Shown in pieces: positions 1-10,938 of a stretch of 64,000 nt of DNA. How positions within the stretch are numbered: the stretch's first letter is position 1; every line of letters begins with the position of its first letter. This DNA comes from Cardiocondyla obscurior (lineage: Eukaryota; Arthropoda; Insecta; Hymenoptera; Formicidae), in NCBI RefSeq assembly GCF_019399895.1, contig NC_091885.1, positions 744,001 to 808,000 of the forward strand. The letters run 5' to 3'. Below the pieces are notes generated by a model. That model ran no database searches and was not told the origin of the DNA. It saw only the letters and a list, made by a program, of their open reading frames with translations. A program made the translations under genes and the position numbers.

Positions 1-1084
1 GATCACGCACATTTTCTATGTGGGCTTTAACGTGGCCCCAAACAAAATAATCCAGCACGTTCATGTCCGGGGAACGTGCTGGTCAAGAGATAGGACTCCT
101 CCCCCGCCCCCTCCATCTATTAGGAAAATTAAAATCTAACATTTGTCGCGCGCGACGACTAAAGTGTGGCGGCGCCTCGTCCTGTTAGTAAATCAATTCA
201 CGCTGAATTTCTAAAGGTACATCTTCTAAAAAAACCGGTAATTTGTTCTCGAGAAATTGACTGCAGAGTTTTCCATTTAATCGCGGTGGAAGAAAGTATG
301 GACCGATCTAAACATTATAAATCAAAATATTACGAATCACATATCAATTTTAATTAAACAAATTTTTATGTTATGATAATACTTACAACTCTGTTGCCTA
401 TTACTCACGCCCACACATTTAATTGCCACCTAAATTGAAATCCGCCCTGGCGCACAGCACGTAGATTATGACGCTGCCATTGAACAAAATTTTTAGAATT
501 CAAAATTCCATTAGGGGTGAATAAGGCTTCATCCGTCCATAATATGCGATCCGGAAATACTGGATCTCGCCGGTGTTGTGCAAGGAATCCTACATGTGTT
601 TTATTAATAATTATAATAATTTACAATAAAACCTTTGTACTAAAAAATTAAGAAAACGAAAATACGTGCCTTCACAAAAGATTGCGCGTTCTATTCTATC
701 GTGCGGAAGAAGGTGTTGCACCCGTTGGTAATGAAAGGGGTGCAAACCTTCTTCTTGAAGAACTCGATGTACTAAAGAAATAAATACATTGAGTGCTCGC
801 GCTACTCGTCGGATACTATTCCCCGGATCTTCTTCAAAATGTCTCAAAATTTCTTCCTCGGCTTCTACTTGTCGACGTAAAGGATGATTAACATGTCGTT
901 GATGCACACCCACATAACCCGTCTCCTTTGAACGTTGTACACAACTCGAAACTGTCATCGCTGTTGGATGCGATCTATCAGGAAATCTTTTCGCGTAGAT
1001 CCGTGCAGCAGCTAACGCATTTCCTTTTGCCATACCGAAACAGATAATCATTTCGGTATACTTGTTCGTAGTGTACTTCATCAT
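1..1084 (-). pseudogene. DUF4817-type (Tc1/mariner-like) transposase, left inverted copy, 3' end off window
   Basis: The minus strand encodes a DNA transposase of the IS630/Tc1-mariner group. Exon 1 (1084-670) gives an N-terminal helix-turn-helix region of about 138 residues that begins MMKYTTNKYTEMI. An 80-bp intron (669-590) has a GC donor and an AG acceptor. Exon 2 (589-387) carries the first catalytic Asp in LWTDEA. A 79-bp intron (386-308) has GTAAGT and AG ends. Exon 3 runs off the window and contains SPDMNVLDYFVWGH near the C-terminus. Frames join correctly across both introns. In-frame stops occur in exon 2 (after NVWA) and exon 3, so it is dead. It faces a second copy starting near 1286. 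Family recognition comes from memory of hymenopteran DUF4817 proteins. Confidence 0.8.
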
Positions 1085-1285
1085 TGCACAGCAATATCAC
1101 AGAACCACAGTACGATGTAACAATGCTTACTATCAGCACGAGTAAGCACATGACAATCGCAAAAAAACAATTGAAAATCGGAAACGCGTTCGTGCTGCTT
1201 AGGAAACGAAACAATACGATACGTCGGTATCATAACTTTGCGTTGACAATTCAATATCTGTCGATAAGTAGGTAATATTATTTGA
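1085..1285. other. Spacer between head-to-head transposon copies
   Basis: About 200 bp separate the 5' ends of the two inverted transposase copies. It should hold the 5' leader and terminal repeat of the left copy. I could not define a clear terminal inverted repeat. Confidence 0.4.
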
Positions 1286-1699
1286 TATGATCGTCTGTTT
1301 TGTTATCGCCAAGGAAAATGCGCTTGCTGCAGCGCGGATCTACACGAAAAAAATTCCCGATTGATCGCATGAATTATCCTTCAATCATCATCGATCAATC
1401 ATCCTTGGCGATCCTTTGCGTTAAAATCGAGGAAGAAATTTTGCGCATTTTTGAAGAAGAGCCAGGAAGCAGTATTCGTTGAGTAGCGCGAACACTCAAT
1501 GTAACAAATTCATTACCAAAGCATGTAACATCTTCCGCACGATAGAATAGAACGCGCAATCTTTTGTGAAGGCACGTATTTCCGTTTTCTTAATTTTCTA
1601 GTACAAAGGTTTTATTGTAAATTATTATAATTATTAATAAAACACATGTAGGATTCCTCGCACAACACCGGCGAGATCCAGTATTTCCAGATCGCATAT

Positions 1700-1870
1700 T
1701 ATAGTATATGTAGTATATGTAAAACAATTAATAGTTATTATGTAGAGCCTTACTAATGTAGCACGGTTAATAGTAATATTAATCAGTGCATTGTAAGCAA
1801 AGCGAATAAAAGTCAGTCGTCGTTTAACAGTCTCAATGATCACAACGTTCCCTTCCTAATGAATACAATA
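1700..1870 (+). repeat. 5' LTR of Gypsy-1
   Basis: 171 bp matching 6380-6550. It begins TATAGTATATG (the 3' copy has TGTAGTATATG) and ends GAATACAATA. Confidence 0.9.
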
Positions 1871-1872
1871 AC

Positions 1873-1890
1873 TGGCGACGAGGATTTAAA
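1873..1890 (+). promoter_or_regulatory. Primer-binding-site region of Gypsy-1
   Basis: TGGCGACGAGG follows the 5' LTR by 2 nt, the expected place for the tRNA primer site. It resembles the TGGCGAC sites used by many insect Gypsy elements. I did not match it to a specific tRNA. Confidence 0.55.
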
Positions 1891-1913
1891 AAAAAAAATA
1901 ACTAAATTTACAA

Positions 1914-3485
1914 ATGTCCAACATAACTGGCACAGCATGGATACAAGAATTAAACAAAATCAATCTAAAACTTGTTTGTGAAGTAAACAACATAAAAATT
2001 AAAGAAGCTGATACACTCAGTAGTCTCCGCGAGAAATTACGTGCATACATTAAACAAGAAATTAGTGCAGGCAGAGGAGAACAAATCAAGATACCAGAAG
2101 CTATTAAAAGTGAGCAGCAAAAGAAAACTCATACGGTCAAGGAAACAAGACAGCCGACTCCAAACAAAGTAAGCACAGAACAGTCAAGTAGTCTTGTGAC
2201 TCTATCACGGAAAACCATGGAATTTTCTGCAAATTTGGATTTCGATATTGACAAAGATGATTGGAAACGATTCATTGATCGCATTGAACAATATTTCATT
2301 GCAAATGATATAATTGAGGCTGCAAAGAAAAGATCAATTTTATTAAGTAAAGTAAATGCTGCTACACACGATGTGATCGACAAAATTTGTAAACCCAATA
2401 AACCGAGAGAGAAAACATATGAAGAATTAATCAAGATAGTGAAAGATTACTTAAAACCACCAGCTTCATATTTAATACATCGTAATACATTTCGACAACG
2501 AATCCAACGAAGCGACGAAACTATTTCTCAGTATGTTGCTGCATTGAAAGAATTAGCGAAAGATTGCAAATTTCGCGATGGTGACATTGACGATCAAGTA
2601 TTAGACCAACTAAGAACTGGATTAAAAAGCAAAATTATTAAAGCTGAACTATTAAAAATTGAAACTATTAAATTAGATATCGCTCTTAAAAAAGCATTGG
2701 GTTCAGAAGCAGCAGAGAAAGGAGCTGAAAAATTACAACAAGGTAATAAATCAAGCCAACGTTATGAAGAAATTTATAAATTGAACAATTTCCAGAAGAA
2801 AACTAGACCAGTAGACAGAGCAGCAAGGCTTTCATCAGGACAAAGACCAATAAATTCAGCATCAAAAACATCGAGAGGATCATCTTCAAGAGGATCAGCA
2901 CATTGTTATCAGCAACGACTCAGCCCGTCTTGTGGAAATGACACATCGCAGTATCGCAATTATCAAAGACGACAACCTTTGTACTCTCAGCGTTCATACT
3001 CATCATGTTATCGTTGCGGTAAATCTAATCACCCGACACATAAATGTAGATACGTAAATGCAATTTGTTATGCATGTAATAAAAAAGGTCATATAAGACC
3101 TGCATGTAAAAGTAATTTGTTTAACAGAACAACTCGCGTCGGATATATAAATAGTCAAACTAGAACTAGCGATACCGATAGTATTACGGAAGATTTACAA
3201 GAATTATTCCGAAATGGCCAAGCAGACATTTATAATATGAATACCGCTTATATCCCTGGAAAAACGCGTGTTGAACCGCAGTACATGACTGTTGAAATAA
3301 ATGGAGTTCAAATTAACATGGAAATTGATACGGGAGCCGCAATGTCAATTATTTCTAAAGATTTAAAAGACAAATATTTTAATACACTCAAATTGTATAA
3401 CGCGGATGTCGAATTTATTAACCACGATAAAACAATAAATAAACCAATGGGTATATTAAAACAACTGACAGTTAAGGCCAATTAA
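1914..3485 (+). pseudogene. Gag-protease region of Gypsy-1
   Basis: A 523-residue frame covers capsid, nucleocapsid and protease. Two CCHC zinc knuckles lie near residues 363-400 (CYRCGKSNHPTHKC and CYACNKKGHIRPAC). The aspartic protease active site DTGAA is near residue 470. The frame stops at 3483-3485 (TAA) but pol continues in the same frame, so the ancestral product was a Gag-Pro-Pol polyprotein without frameshifting. The start at 1914 is the first ATG after the primer site. Confidence 0.85.
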
Positions 3486-6238
3486 AAAAAGATAAGCTCA
3501 GATGTCTATGTAACAAAATCTTCGGGACCTCCGATAATAGGTAGATCATGGCTAAATGCTCTTGGACTATGGCCATTATATAAAGAAATAAATCTTCATA
3601 GTATTGAATGAAATAATAGTAAGATTAAATTAGATAAAATACTACTTAAACATAAAAATTTTTTTGAATTGGGCAAAGGATCATTCAATAAAGGTAAAAT
3701 AAAATTAGAATTAAAAAACGGTGCACAACTTAAATACGTATTAACACGATCAATACCATTCGCTTTAAAAGATAAAGTTGAGAAAAAATTAAAAAGATTA
3801 GTACAGGAAAATATTATTGTTCCTATTAAAACAAGTGAGTGGGCCACTTCAGTAGTCCCTGTAATTAAACCTAACGGTGACGTCCGTTTGTGTGCAGATT
3901 TTAAAGTTACAGTCAACCCACAGCTCAAAGCTATTTGCTATGCACCACCCAATTTTGATCACGCAATTGCGAAACTTCAAACACAAAATATAGAAAATAA
4001 AACAAGATCAAAATACTATTCAAAAATTGATTTAAAAGAAGCGTTTTTGCAAGTTTCCGTAGATGAAAGTTGACAGCATTTATTAACAATTAATACACAT
4101 AAAGGACTTTTTAAATGTCAATACATGATGTACGGTATATCTTCGGGACCTGGGTACTTTCAAAAATTAATAGAAAATACTTTAGCAAATATCAATGGAG
4201 TAGCCGTAGTAGCTGATGATGTCATAGTCACAGGTGATACCAATGACCAACACTTAGAAAACTTAGACAATGTTTTAACACGTCTAGAAGAAAGCGGACT
4301 AAAAGAACGTTTAAATAAATGTCAATTTTTAAAATCTGAAGTTAATTACCTTGGATATAAATTAGCAAATAACGAAATTAGTATTGACGAAAGTAAACAT
4401 AACGCGATAGCAGATATGAAAACGCCGGCCAATCATAAAGAATTACAATTATTATTAGGGAAAATTAATTATTACGGTAGATTGATTAAAAATCGTACTG
4501 ACATATTAACACCATTATATGATTGCAACAATTCATCTGAATTTAAATAGACTCAGAAATGTCAAGAAGCATTTGATAAAATTAAAAGAGAATTAAAACA
4601 AATAGTAGTAAATTACGACTCTTCGCTACCCTTAATTTTAACATATGATGCGTCACCATACGGATTAAGTGCTTTTTTAAGTCAACCATACCCCGGAATA
4701 GAAAAACCAGTAGCATTTGCGTCGGCGCGTTTAACAAAATCGCAAGAAAATTATTCGCAAATAGATCGAGAAGCAGCAGCTATCATTTTTGGAGTTACAA
4801 AATTTTATGATTATTTATATGCTCGCGAATTTATATTACACAGTGATAATAAACCTTTGTGTCGAATTTTATCCCCAGAAAAAGAGATACCGAAAATGGC
4901 AGCTTCTAGATTACAAAACTGGTCATACTTTTTAAGTGCTTTTAATTATAAGATTGAAAATATTAATACAAAAGATAATATAATAGCGGATACTCTTTCA
5001 CGATTACCTAGTAAAACGGGAAACCAAAGTGAAGTTTTAAAAACAGAAAAACAATATACTTACTTACATTATGTTATGCAAAACAATGTTGCTTGCTTAG
5101 ATTATAAGTTAGTAGCGAGAGAAACCTCAAAAGACAAGAAATTATCACTTATCAAGAGAATGGTGATAAACGGATGGCCAGAGCATAAATTAAAAAATTG
5201 GCCAGAAGAATTAAAACCTTACGCATTAAGAAAAGACGAAATAACAATAAAAAAAGAATGTCTAATGTGGGGACAACGTGTGATTATCCCATTAAAATTA
5301 AGAGAACAAATTATCAAAAATTTACACGACAGTCATTTCGGAATTGTTCGTATGAAGTCAATGGCAAGATCGGTGGTGTGGTGGCCAGATATCGATAAGC
5401 AACTAGAAGACAAAGCAAAATATTGCAAATATTGTGTTGCAGTAAATGACACTCCAAAAAGAATGATTCTTTCTCCTTGGCCATACCCCAACCAACCTTG
5501 GCATCAAATTCATGCTGATTTCGCAGGACCGTATCTTGGACATACGTATTTAATAATTTTAGATGCATATAGCAAATGGCCTGAAATATATATTGTTAAA
5601 AACATGACGGCGACACACACTATCCAAATTTTTAAGAAAATTTTTGTTAAGCATGGTTTACCACACCATATTGTAACAGACTCTGGAACACAATTCATTA
5701 GCGACGAGTGTAAAACATATTTTCGAAAATTAGGAATTAAACAAACGTTTGCCGCTCCAAAACACCCAGCGACAAATGGTGCTGCTGAAGGATTCATAAA
5801 AACATTTAAAAGAAAATTAAAAGCGATCATTACAAGTCATCAAGACACAGTACAAAATGCAATTCATAAGTTTTTATTTCAATATAGAACATCAAAACAT
5901 ACTACCACAAACGAAACACCAGCAAAACTATTATACAAACGTGAATTACGTACACCCTTACAGTTATTAAGTCCGGACAGCAAAAAGATAATTGAATATA
6001 AACAAGAAAATCAAATAACAAATTTTCAAAGCAACAAAAAAAACAATTTCAAACTGGAGACATAGTCATAGCAAAGAATTTTCGAAAATATCACCCTAAA
6101 ATGTCAAAAGCTCGCATTATAAAAATAATATCGCCAAGAAGTTGCATTATAAAATTTTCAGATGGAGAAGAACAACACAAACAACATTTTGATCAAATAA
6201 AACACTGGCGCCACGAACCTTACATTAAGAAAAATTAG
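3486..6238 (+). pseudogene. Pol (RT, RNase H, integrase) of Gypsy-1, with stops and a frameshift
   Basis: The frame follows gag-pro and is broken by stops at 3609-3611, 4071-4073 and 4548-4550. Reverse transcriptase spans about 3669-4550, with catalytic VADDVIVTG near 4215. RNase H spans about 4560-5010 (YDASPYGLSAF). Integrase spans about 5230-6060, with an HHCC zinc motif around 5310-5440, Asp residues in HADFAGP and TDSGTQF, and Glu in GAAEGF. A run of eight A's near 6035 coincides with a frameshift; the integrase C-terminus then continues in the next frame to TAG at 6236. The domain set resembles insect K02A2.6-like Gypsy elements. Confidence 0.85.
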
Positions 6239-6369
6239 TCTAACAATGTTAATAATAAAAACCAAACTTGTATAATAAATAATAGTAACAAAGGATTACG
6301 TCGGTCCACCCGTGAAAGAAAACTCGTTCCGCGCTATATTATAAAACCTTAATGTTAAAACCTCCGTGT

Positions 6370-6379
6370 AGGGGAAGGA
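6370..6379 (+). promoter_or_regulatory. Polypurine tract of Gypsy-1
   Basis: AGGGGAAGGA lies directly before the 3' LTR, the expected primer site for plus-strand DNA synthesis. Confidence 0.75.
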
Positions 6380-6550
6380 TGTAGTATATGTAGTATATGT
6401 AGAACGGTTAGTAGTTATTATGTAGAGCCTTACTAATGTAGCACGGTTAATAGTAATATTAATCAGTGCATTGTAAGCAAAGTGAATAAAAGTCAGTCGT
6501 CGTTTAACAATCTCAATGATCACAACGTTCCCTTCCTAATGAATATAATA
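6380..6550 (+). repeat. 3' LTR of Gypsy-1
   Basis: 171 bp starting TGTAGTATATG and ending GAATATAATA, followed by the target duplicate CATAT. Confidence 0.9.
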
Positions 6551-7245
6551 CATATTATAAACGGATGAAACTTTATTCACTCCTAATGAAATTTTAAACT
6601 CTAAAAATTTTATTCAATGGCAGCGTCATAATCCACGTGCTGTGCGCCAGGGCGGATTCCAATTTAGGTGGCAATTAAATGTGTGGGCGTGAGTAATAGG
6701 CAACAGAGTTGTAAGTATTATCATAACATAAAAATTTGTTTAATTAAAATTAATATGTGATTCGTAATATTTTGATTTATAATGTTTAGATCAGTCCATA
6801 CTTTCTTCCACCGCGACTAAATGGAGAACTCTACAGTCAATTTCTCGAGAACGAATTACCGGTTCTTCTAAAAGACGTACCTTTAGAAATTCAGCGTCAA
6901 TTGATTTACCAACAGGACGAGGCGCCGCCACACTTTAGTCGTCGCGCGCGACAAATGTTAGATTTTAATTTTCCTAATAGATGGAGGGGGCGGGGGAGGA
7001 GTCCTATCTCTTGACCAGCACGTTCCCCGGACATGAACGTGCTGGATTATTTTGTTTGGGGCCACGTTAAAGCCCACATAGAAAATGTGCGTGATCGTAC
7101 CGTTGAGGAGGTTCGCGATGCAATTGTAGCGGCCTTTGGTACGATTACGTCCGACATGGCACATAGGGCAACGCAACAAATTGTTTGGAGAGCGGAACAA
7201 TGTTTGCAAAGACAAGGGAAACACTTTGAACAATTGTTGCATTGA

Positions 7246-7345
7246 ACTTGTGCCGGTGGATTAGGCCTATCGGGGATACCACCAAAAAAAAAACGCGCTG
7301 AACTATCTATCTCAATAGGTAGTGAGGAAACGATAGCGTTTGCAC
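7246..7345 (+). other. 3' end of the DUF4817-type transposon
   Basis: After the transposase stop come GGCCTATCGGGG, an A-run and AGGAAACGATAGCGTTT. Closely similar text follows the third transposase copy at 57920-58020. I take it as the 3' untranslated and terminal part; the exact border is not fixed. Confidence 0.5.
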
Positions 7346-7419
7346 ATTAAATAAAAAATTAATTATAAATTCAGAACTTTGCCTTGTCCGCGGGTTTTCG
7401 TTCGCTTCTCCTCACGCGT

Positions 7420-7585
7420 CGCATCGTGTTGCTTGCTCGTTGTCGCGTCGTCTCGCTCGCGCGTTGTCGCATCGTGTCGCTCGCACGTCGTCGCATCGTC
7501 TTGCTCGCGTGATGTCCTTAGCCACGCCTCGCGTATCGCTGCACCGCTCGCTCGCGCGTCGTCGCATCGTCTCGCTCTCGGTTGA
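7420..7585 (+). repeat. 24-bp GC-rich minisatellite
   Basis: About six imperfect copies of a 24-bp unit resembling CGCATCGTCTCGCTCGCGCG followed by TTGT. One divergent stretch lies near 7515-7550. Open frames across it on both strands are repeat artefacts. Confidence 0.7.
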
Positions 7586-7604
7586 ATATAATTGTTGATA
7601 TCTC

Positions 7605-7709
7605 GTAAATAAACGTTCAAAATAAAAAATGGTATGGAATTTTCATACTTGTATTCAAAACATCTTTCTATTCATACCGGGTTAATAAGTTGTAACAAAA
7701 CACCCTGTA
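7605..7709 (-). repeat. One end of a CAGGGTG-type small transposon
   Basis: Ends CACCCTGTA at about 7705-7712. The inner part (TCTCGTAAATAAACG then AAAAAATGGTATG) resembles the element end at 56870-56975, and the outer part matches 54604-54671. The partner end was not found nearby. Confidence 0.5.
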
Positions 7710-7862
7710 TATTATAAATTAAATTGTAAGAATTATTTAATAATTTAATACTTTTATTCTAATCCAAATCAATGTATCAAACGCGTACACATTTAATTTT
7801 AATTTTTGTAACTCTAATTTTAATCTCGCTATTTAAATTAAATTGTAATCAAATCTTAATAT
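7710..7862. other. AT-rich stretch, no gene seen
   Basis: Low-complexity AT-rich DNA up to the insertion point of the next LTR. It contains the 4-bp duplication ATAT (7859-7862). Confidence 0.5.
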
Positions 7863-8060
7863 TGTGGCTGAAAGCCACGACGATAACTTCAGACCCCGCG
7901 CCGCGACCACCACCGTTCGCCCGAATTAATCGCGCGGTCCCGTCCACGATTAAATTAAGCGCGGGCCGACCAGCCGCCCGCGGCGAGTAGCGCGGACCTT
8001 CACAACGAGCGACATGGGCCGCCCAACCGCCCACACCGCGCACCGCCACCCGACCGCTCG

Positions 8061-8100
8061 GGAGTGGGGGCCCCCACTCCCGGGCCCACGGGTATATAAG
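8061..8100 (+). promoter_or_regulatory. LTR core promoter: inverted repeat plus TATA box
   Basis: A perfect 20-bp palindrome GGAGTGGGGGCCCCCACTCC (8061-8080) precedes TATATAAG (8093-8100). A comparable inverted repeat and TATA box occur in the related LTRs near 20145-20180 and, on the minus strand, near 32440-32470. This is probably the LTR's own pol II promoter. Confidence 0.6.
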
Positions 8101-8166
8101 CTGCCTCGAGCGCAGACGAGGCACCTTGTTCCGCGCTGAGGAGCACCCCAGCATCCGATCCTCCAG

Positions 8167-8497
8167 GTCTTGGGCGCTCCCAAGACTTCCTCGACCGGGC
8201 TCACCCGGCTTCCGAAACCGACTTCGCTCTTGACGACTCGGGCGCTCCCGAGCCTTCCTTCGACCGGGCGCTCCCGGCCATCCTCGACACCGACATCTCC
8301 GAGACTCGGGCGCTCCCGAGCCTTCCCTTGACCGGGCGCTCCCGGCCATCCTCGACACCGACATCTCCGAGACTCGGGCGCTCCCGAGCCTTCCCTTGAC
8401 CGGGCGCTCCCGGCCATCCTCGACACCGACCTCTCCGAGACTCGGGCGCTCCCGGCCATCCTCGACACCGACCTCTCCGAGACTCGGGCGCTCCCGA
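8167..8497 (+). repeat. Array of covarying hairpins with CGCT loop (LTR at 7863)
   Basis: Nine short hairpins share the core GGG-CGCT-CCC but differ in stem. The first has an 8-bp stem GTCTTGGG/CCCAAGAC (8167-8186). Others have CTCGGG/CCCGAG (8237, 8305, 8373) or CCGGG/CCCGG (8264, 8332 and near 8400). Stem changes on one side are mirrored on the other. Part of the array is also a tandem repeat of about 67 bp. It lies just downstream of the TATA box, hence in the transcribed part of the LTR. Confidence 0.75.
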
Positions 8498-8572
8498 CTC
8501 TCTCTCTCGCTTCTTCGCGCCAACACGGCCCCGGCGTTCCGACGCACGGTTGAATTAAGTCGCGGCGCCGCC

Positions 8573-9041
8573 GACTCGCGAACGCGAAACCTGTGCGTCC
8601 GACACGGCCCTCACGGCCTGGTTTGTAATCCGCGCCGCTGACTCGCGAACGCGAAACCTGTGCGCCCGACACGGCCCTCACGGCCTGGTTTGTAATCCGC
8701 GCCGCCGACTCGCGAACGCGAAATTTGTGCGTCCGACACGGCCCTCACGGCCTGGCTTGTAATCCGCGCCGTCGACTCGCGAACGCGAAACCTGTGCGCC
8801 CGACACGGCTCTCACGGCCTGGTTTGTAATCCGCGTCGCCGACTCGCGAACGCGGAGCCTGTGCGTCCGACACGGCCCGCACGGCCTAGTTTGTAATCCG
8901 CGCCGCCGACTCGCGAACGCGAAACCTGTGCGTCCGATCCGGCCCTCACGGCCTGGTTTGTAATCCGCGCCGCCGACTCGCGAACGCGAAGCCCGTGCGT
9001 CCGACACGGCCCGAGCGGCCCGTCCTGTAACCCGCGAAGAC
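8573..9041 (+). repeat. Seven-copy 67-bp tandem repeat within the LTR
   Basis: Units begin GACTCGCGAACGCGAA at 8573, 8640, 8707, 8774, 8841, 8908 and 8975, an exact 67-bp period with substitutions only. Two or three diverged units of the same kind (GACTCGCGACCGCG) occur in the LTR at 19940, near 20461-20600. Long open frames here on both strands are repeat artefacts. Confidence 0.9.
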
Positions 9042-9331
9042 CTGTATAACCGACACGGCCTGTTACCTAGGATGAGTCCCGAAGCGACCCGCACTAGCGT
9101 TCCCTGGGAATCCAGCTCACGGCAGATAGCCGTTTTTCGTGACAATTTATTCTTGAGTTTATTTCTGTATATATCTTCCTTTGTTAGATTAAGTGTATTA
9201 TTTCGACTAAATATTCTTTCTTACTTTTATTAATAAATTCTTTATTTTTTGACTAACCCAAGTCTCGGTTTTCTTTATACTCGTACCCTGGTTTCCGACG
9301 AGCTCTCCGGACCGGAAATTACCGTGTTACA

Positions 9332-9845
9332 ATATTTAATTCAGTTTTTTTTATTTTATTTTATTAGGAATAAATTTAAGTAATTTTAAATGTAAACTCA
9401 TGTTTTGTTTATTAAAGACCTGGCTTCTGCGTTCAGTTGTTAAGACAATCACACTCGGATCAGTCCCGGTGAATAAGATTATCATTCTTCACCAGAAGAA
9501 AATAACAAATACGCGCACTGTTCTCGGAAAATCTTTTTTTTTTAATAAAAACTTCTCGCCTAAACAGGGCACTCTTTCTGCGTGCCTATAATTTCGGTCG
9601 GTACGATCATTCATACTCCTCTCCGATTTTCTGTACCAGCTCCAAGCCCTTTCTTTGGCTGTCCATGGTTTCCTTTCGTTATTCTAAACTATCTGAGGTT
9701 GACGAAACATAAGTATTAAAAGTTTTTTTTTAATTATATCATTGTATTAAAAAGTTCATTGGAAATATTGTATCTTATACAACATTTTAATTGAAAACTA
9801 TATTTTAAAATATATTGTTAAGTTTAATATAAATTATTAACAAAT
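9332..9845. other. Unassigned DNA
   Basis: Mixed AT-rich DNA. The last exon of the gustatory-receptor gene would be expected somewhere to the left of 10939, but I could not recognise it here. Confidence 0.4.
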
Positions 9846-10334
9846 TGTACCATAACCGGTGTACGGAATCTGTCCTTCGGGAACCGTCGGGGTGGGAGGA
9901 AACTTTTTGGAAGGCGGAAAGGTTAACAAACACTTGTTACATCGTAAGTGTGCTGTGGGGTCCGTACTCTGGATGGATTGTAATGCGGGCATATAAAAAG
10001 ATGTTTTTTATTGATAATTGTCGTAGCACAGTTTTATTATTTCCTTTCCTTTTAATTACATCAGTTGACGCCACGCGGTTTAATATCGAATAACGAATAC
10101 CCGTTGGGCCGCGGTCGCCCGCTAATATGCCCTGCTGTTACTAAACCAAAATTCTTAGCACTCAGCCATTCGCAGGTAGCAACCGAGAATGTTCGAGAAG
10201 CGTCGCGTCCCGGCCGGAAATGCCGGGTTACCGCGATCGGCGCTATTCTACCGATCTTGCTGATTTTTTCGCGCGTGCGAGACTTCAGCGTTGTTCTCGA
10301 GCCTTTTGTTACTAGGAGCTCGGGATACAATACA
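9846..10334 (-). mobile_element. Solo LTR, family X, reverse orientation
   Basis: Reverse-strand match to the LTRs at 21557 and 59844. Read on the minus strand it begins TGTATTGTATCCCGAGC and carries the family segments GGTAACCCGG, GGCCGGGACGCG and TTTTGGTTTAG. I found no matching target duplication, so a border may be off or eroded. Confidence 0.65.
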
Positions 10335-10938
10335 CTTACACTTTTACACTTGTCCACTTATTTCTATTAACCCATTCAACTCCACTACTGTATACTTATT
10401 CGCTACGACTCCTCGTCTCAGCAACGTATTTCGATACGCGGCACGCGATGTATCTCACATTGTTTGTAATTTATCTAATCAGACTTACCACGCGGACAAC
10501 GACTCACGTGTATTTAAACGTGACGCTGATTTTTCTGCGTCAGAAGGTTGCATGGCTGTAACACAATTATTCGGCAATTTCGGCAATAAGGTTTTGCAAC
10601 CGTCCTTATTTCTAATTATTCCAATTTTTATTGGTCATGACATTTGTCACTCTAAGTTGTTTGTTGATGCAGCCTCACCTGATGTCCGTTAAGAGATCTT
10701 ATGCAAAATTCTACATTATTTAATTGTCTTATTTGAGTTACATCAAAATTAATAAAAATGGTTCAACTTGACCGAGTCAAGCTTTTGTATGCTACTATAA
10801 TCTTTATGCATTTTATCATTTTATAGACAACTACAAGTTAACATTAGTTTTTTTTAATTAAGTGTTTTATTGGATGAGTGTGTATACTTGGCTTTTACTT
10901 TTACATTTTATTTGTTAGAATGTAAACTTTTTTTTTAC
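10335..10938. other. Unassigned DNA left of the receptor exons
   Basis: About 600 bp with no recognised coding or transposon match. A final gustatory-receptor exon, usually bearing a TM7 motif, was looked for on the minus strand and not found. Confidence 0.4.

Larger units (their letters stand above)
1700..6550 (+). mobile_element. Gypsy-family LTR retrotransposon (Gypsy-1), degenerate
   Basis: A 4,851-bp element has two 171-bp LTRs differing at about 8 sites (roughly 95% identical). It is flanked by the 5-bp duplication CATAT (1695-1699 and 6551-6555). It sits in exon 2 of the right transposase copy; the uninterrupted target can be read in the left copy near 541-556. The internal region has a primer-site-like TGGCGACGAGG at 1873, one gag-pro-pol frame and a polypurine tract before the 3' LTR. 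Several in-frame stops and one frameshift make it inactive. Confidence 0.92.
1286..7245 (+). pseudogene. DUF4817-type transposase, right copy, split by a Gypsy element
   Basis: This is the same transposase as the left copy but on the plus strand. It starts inside the N-terminal domain (MIVCF at about 1287). The same GC-AG intron lies at 1572-1651. Exon 2 starts at 1652 and is cut at 1699 by a Gypsy insertion, resuming at 6551. The second intron is 6711-6789 (GTAAGT...TTTAG). Exon 3 runs to a TGA at 7243-7245 and ends GKHFEQLLH. The DDE-type third acidic region SPDMNVLDYF is present. It shares the stop after NVWA and the stop before PARSPD with the left copy, and has extra stops and a deletion in exon 1. 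The copies therefore derive from one already inactive element or from duplication of each other. Confidence 0.8.
7863..9331 (+). mobile_element. Solo LTR of a Gypsy-2-related family
   Basis: A 1,469-bp LTR starts TGTGGCTGAAAGCC, ends GTGTTACA and is flanked by ATAT on both sides (7859-7862, 9332-9335). It shares its start, a TATATAAG box, an inverted repeat above the box and a hairpin array with the LTRs at 19940 and 31670. No internal retroelement sequence adjoins it, so it is a solo LTR left by LTR-LTR recombination. It is far more GC-rich than its flanks. Confidence 0.85.

Noticed and set aside
7849..8681. Long open frames of over 230 codons on the minus strand, and 8678-9145
   Set aside because: They follow GC-rich tandem repeats of an LTR; the translations are repeats of the DNA unit with no domain.
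8573..9041. CRISPR-like array of evenly spaced repeats
   Set aside because: The units are contiguous 67-bp tandem repeats without unique spacers, inside a TSD-flanked solo LTR of a eukaryote.
10335..10870. Final exon of the gustatory receptor
   Set aside because: No minus-strand frame with a TM7-like segment and correct phase could be supported.
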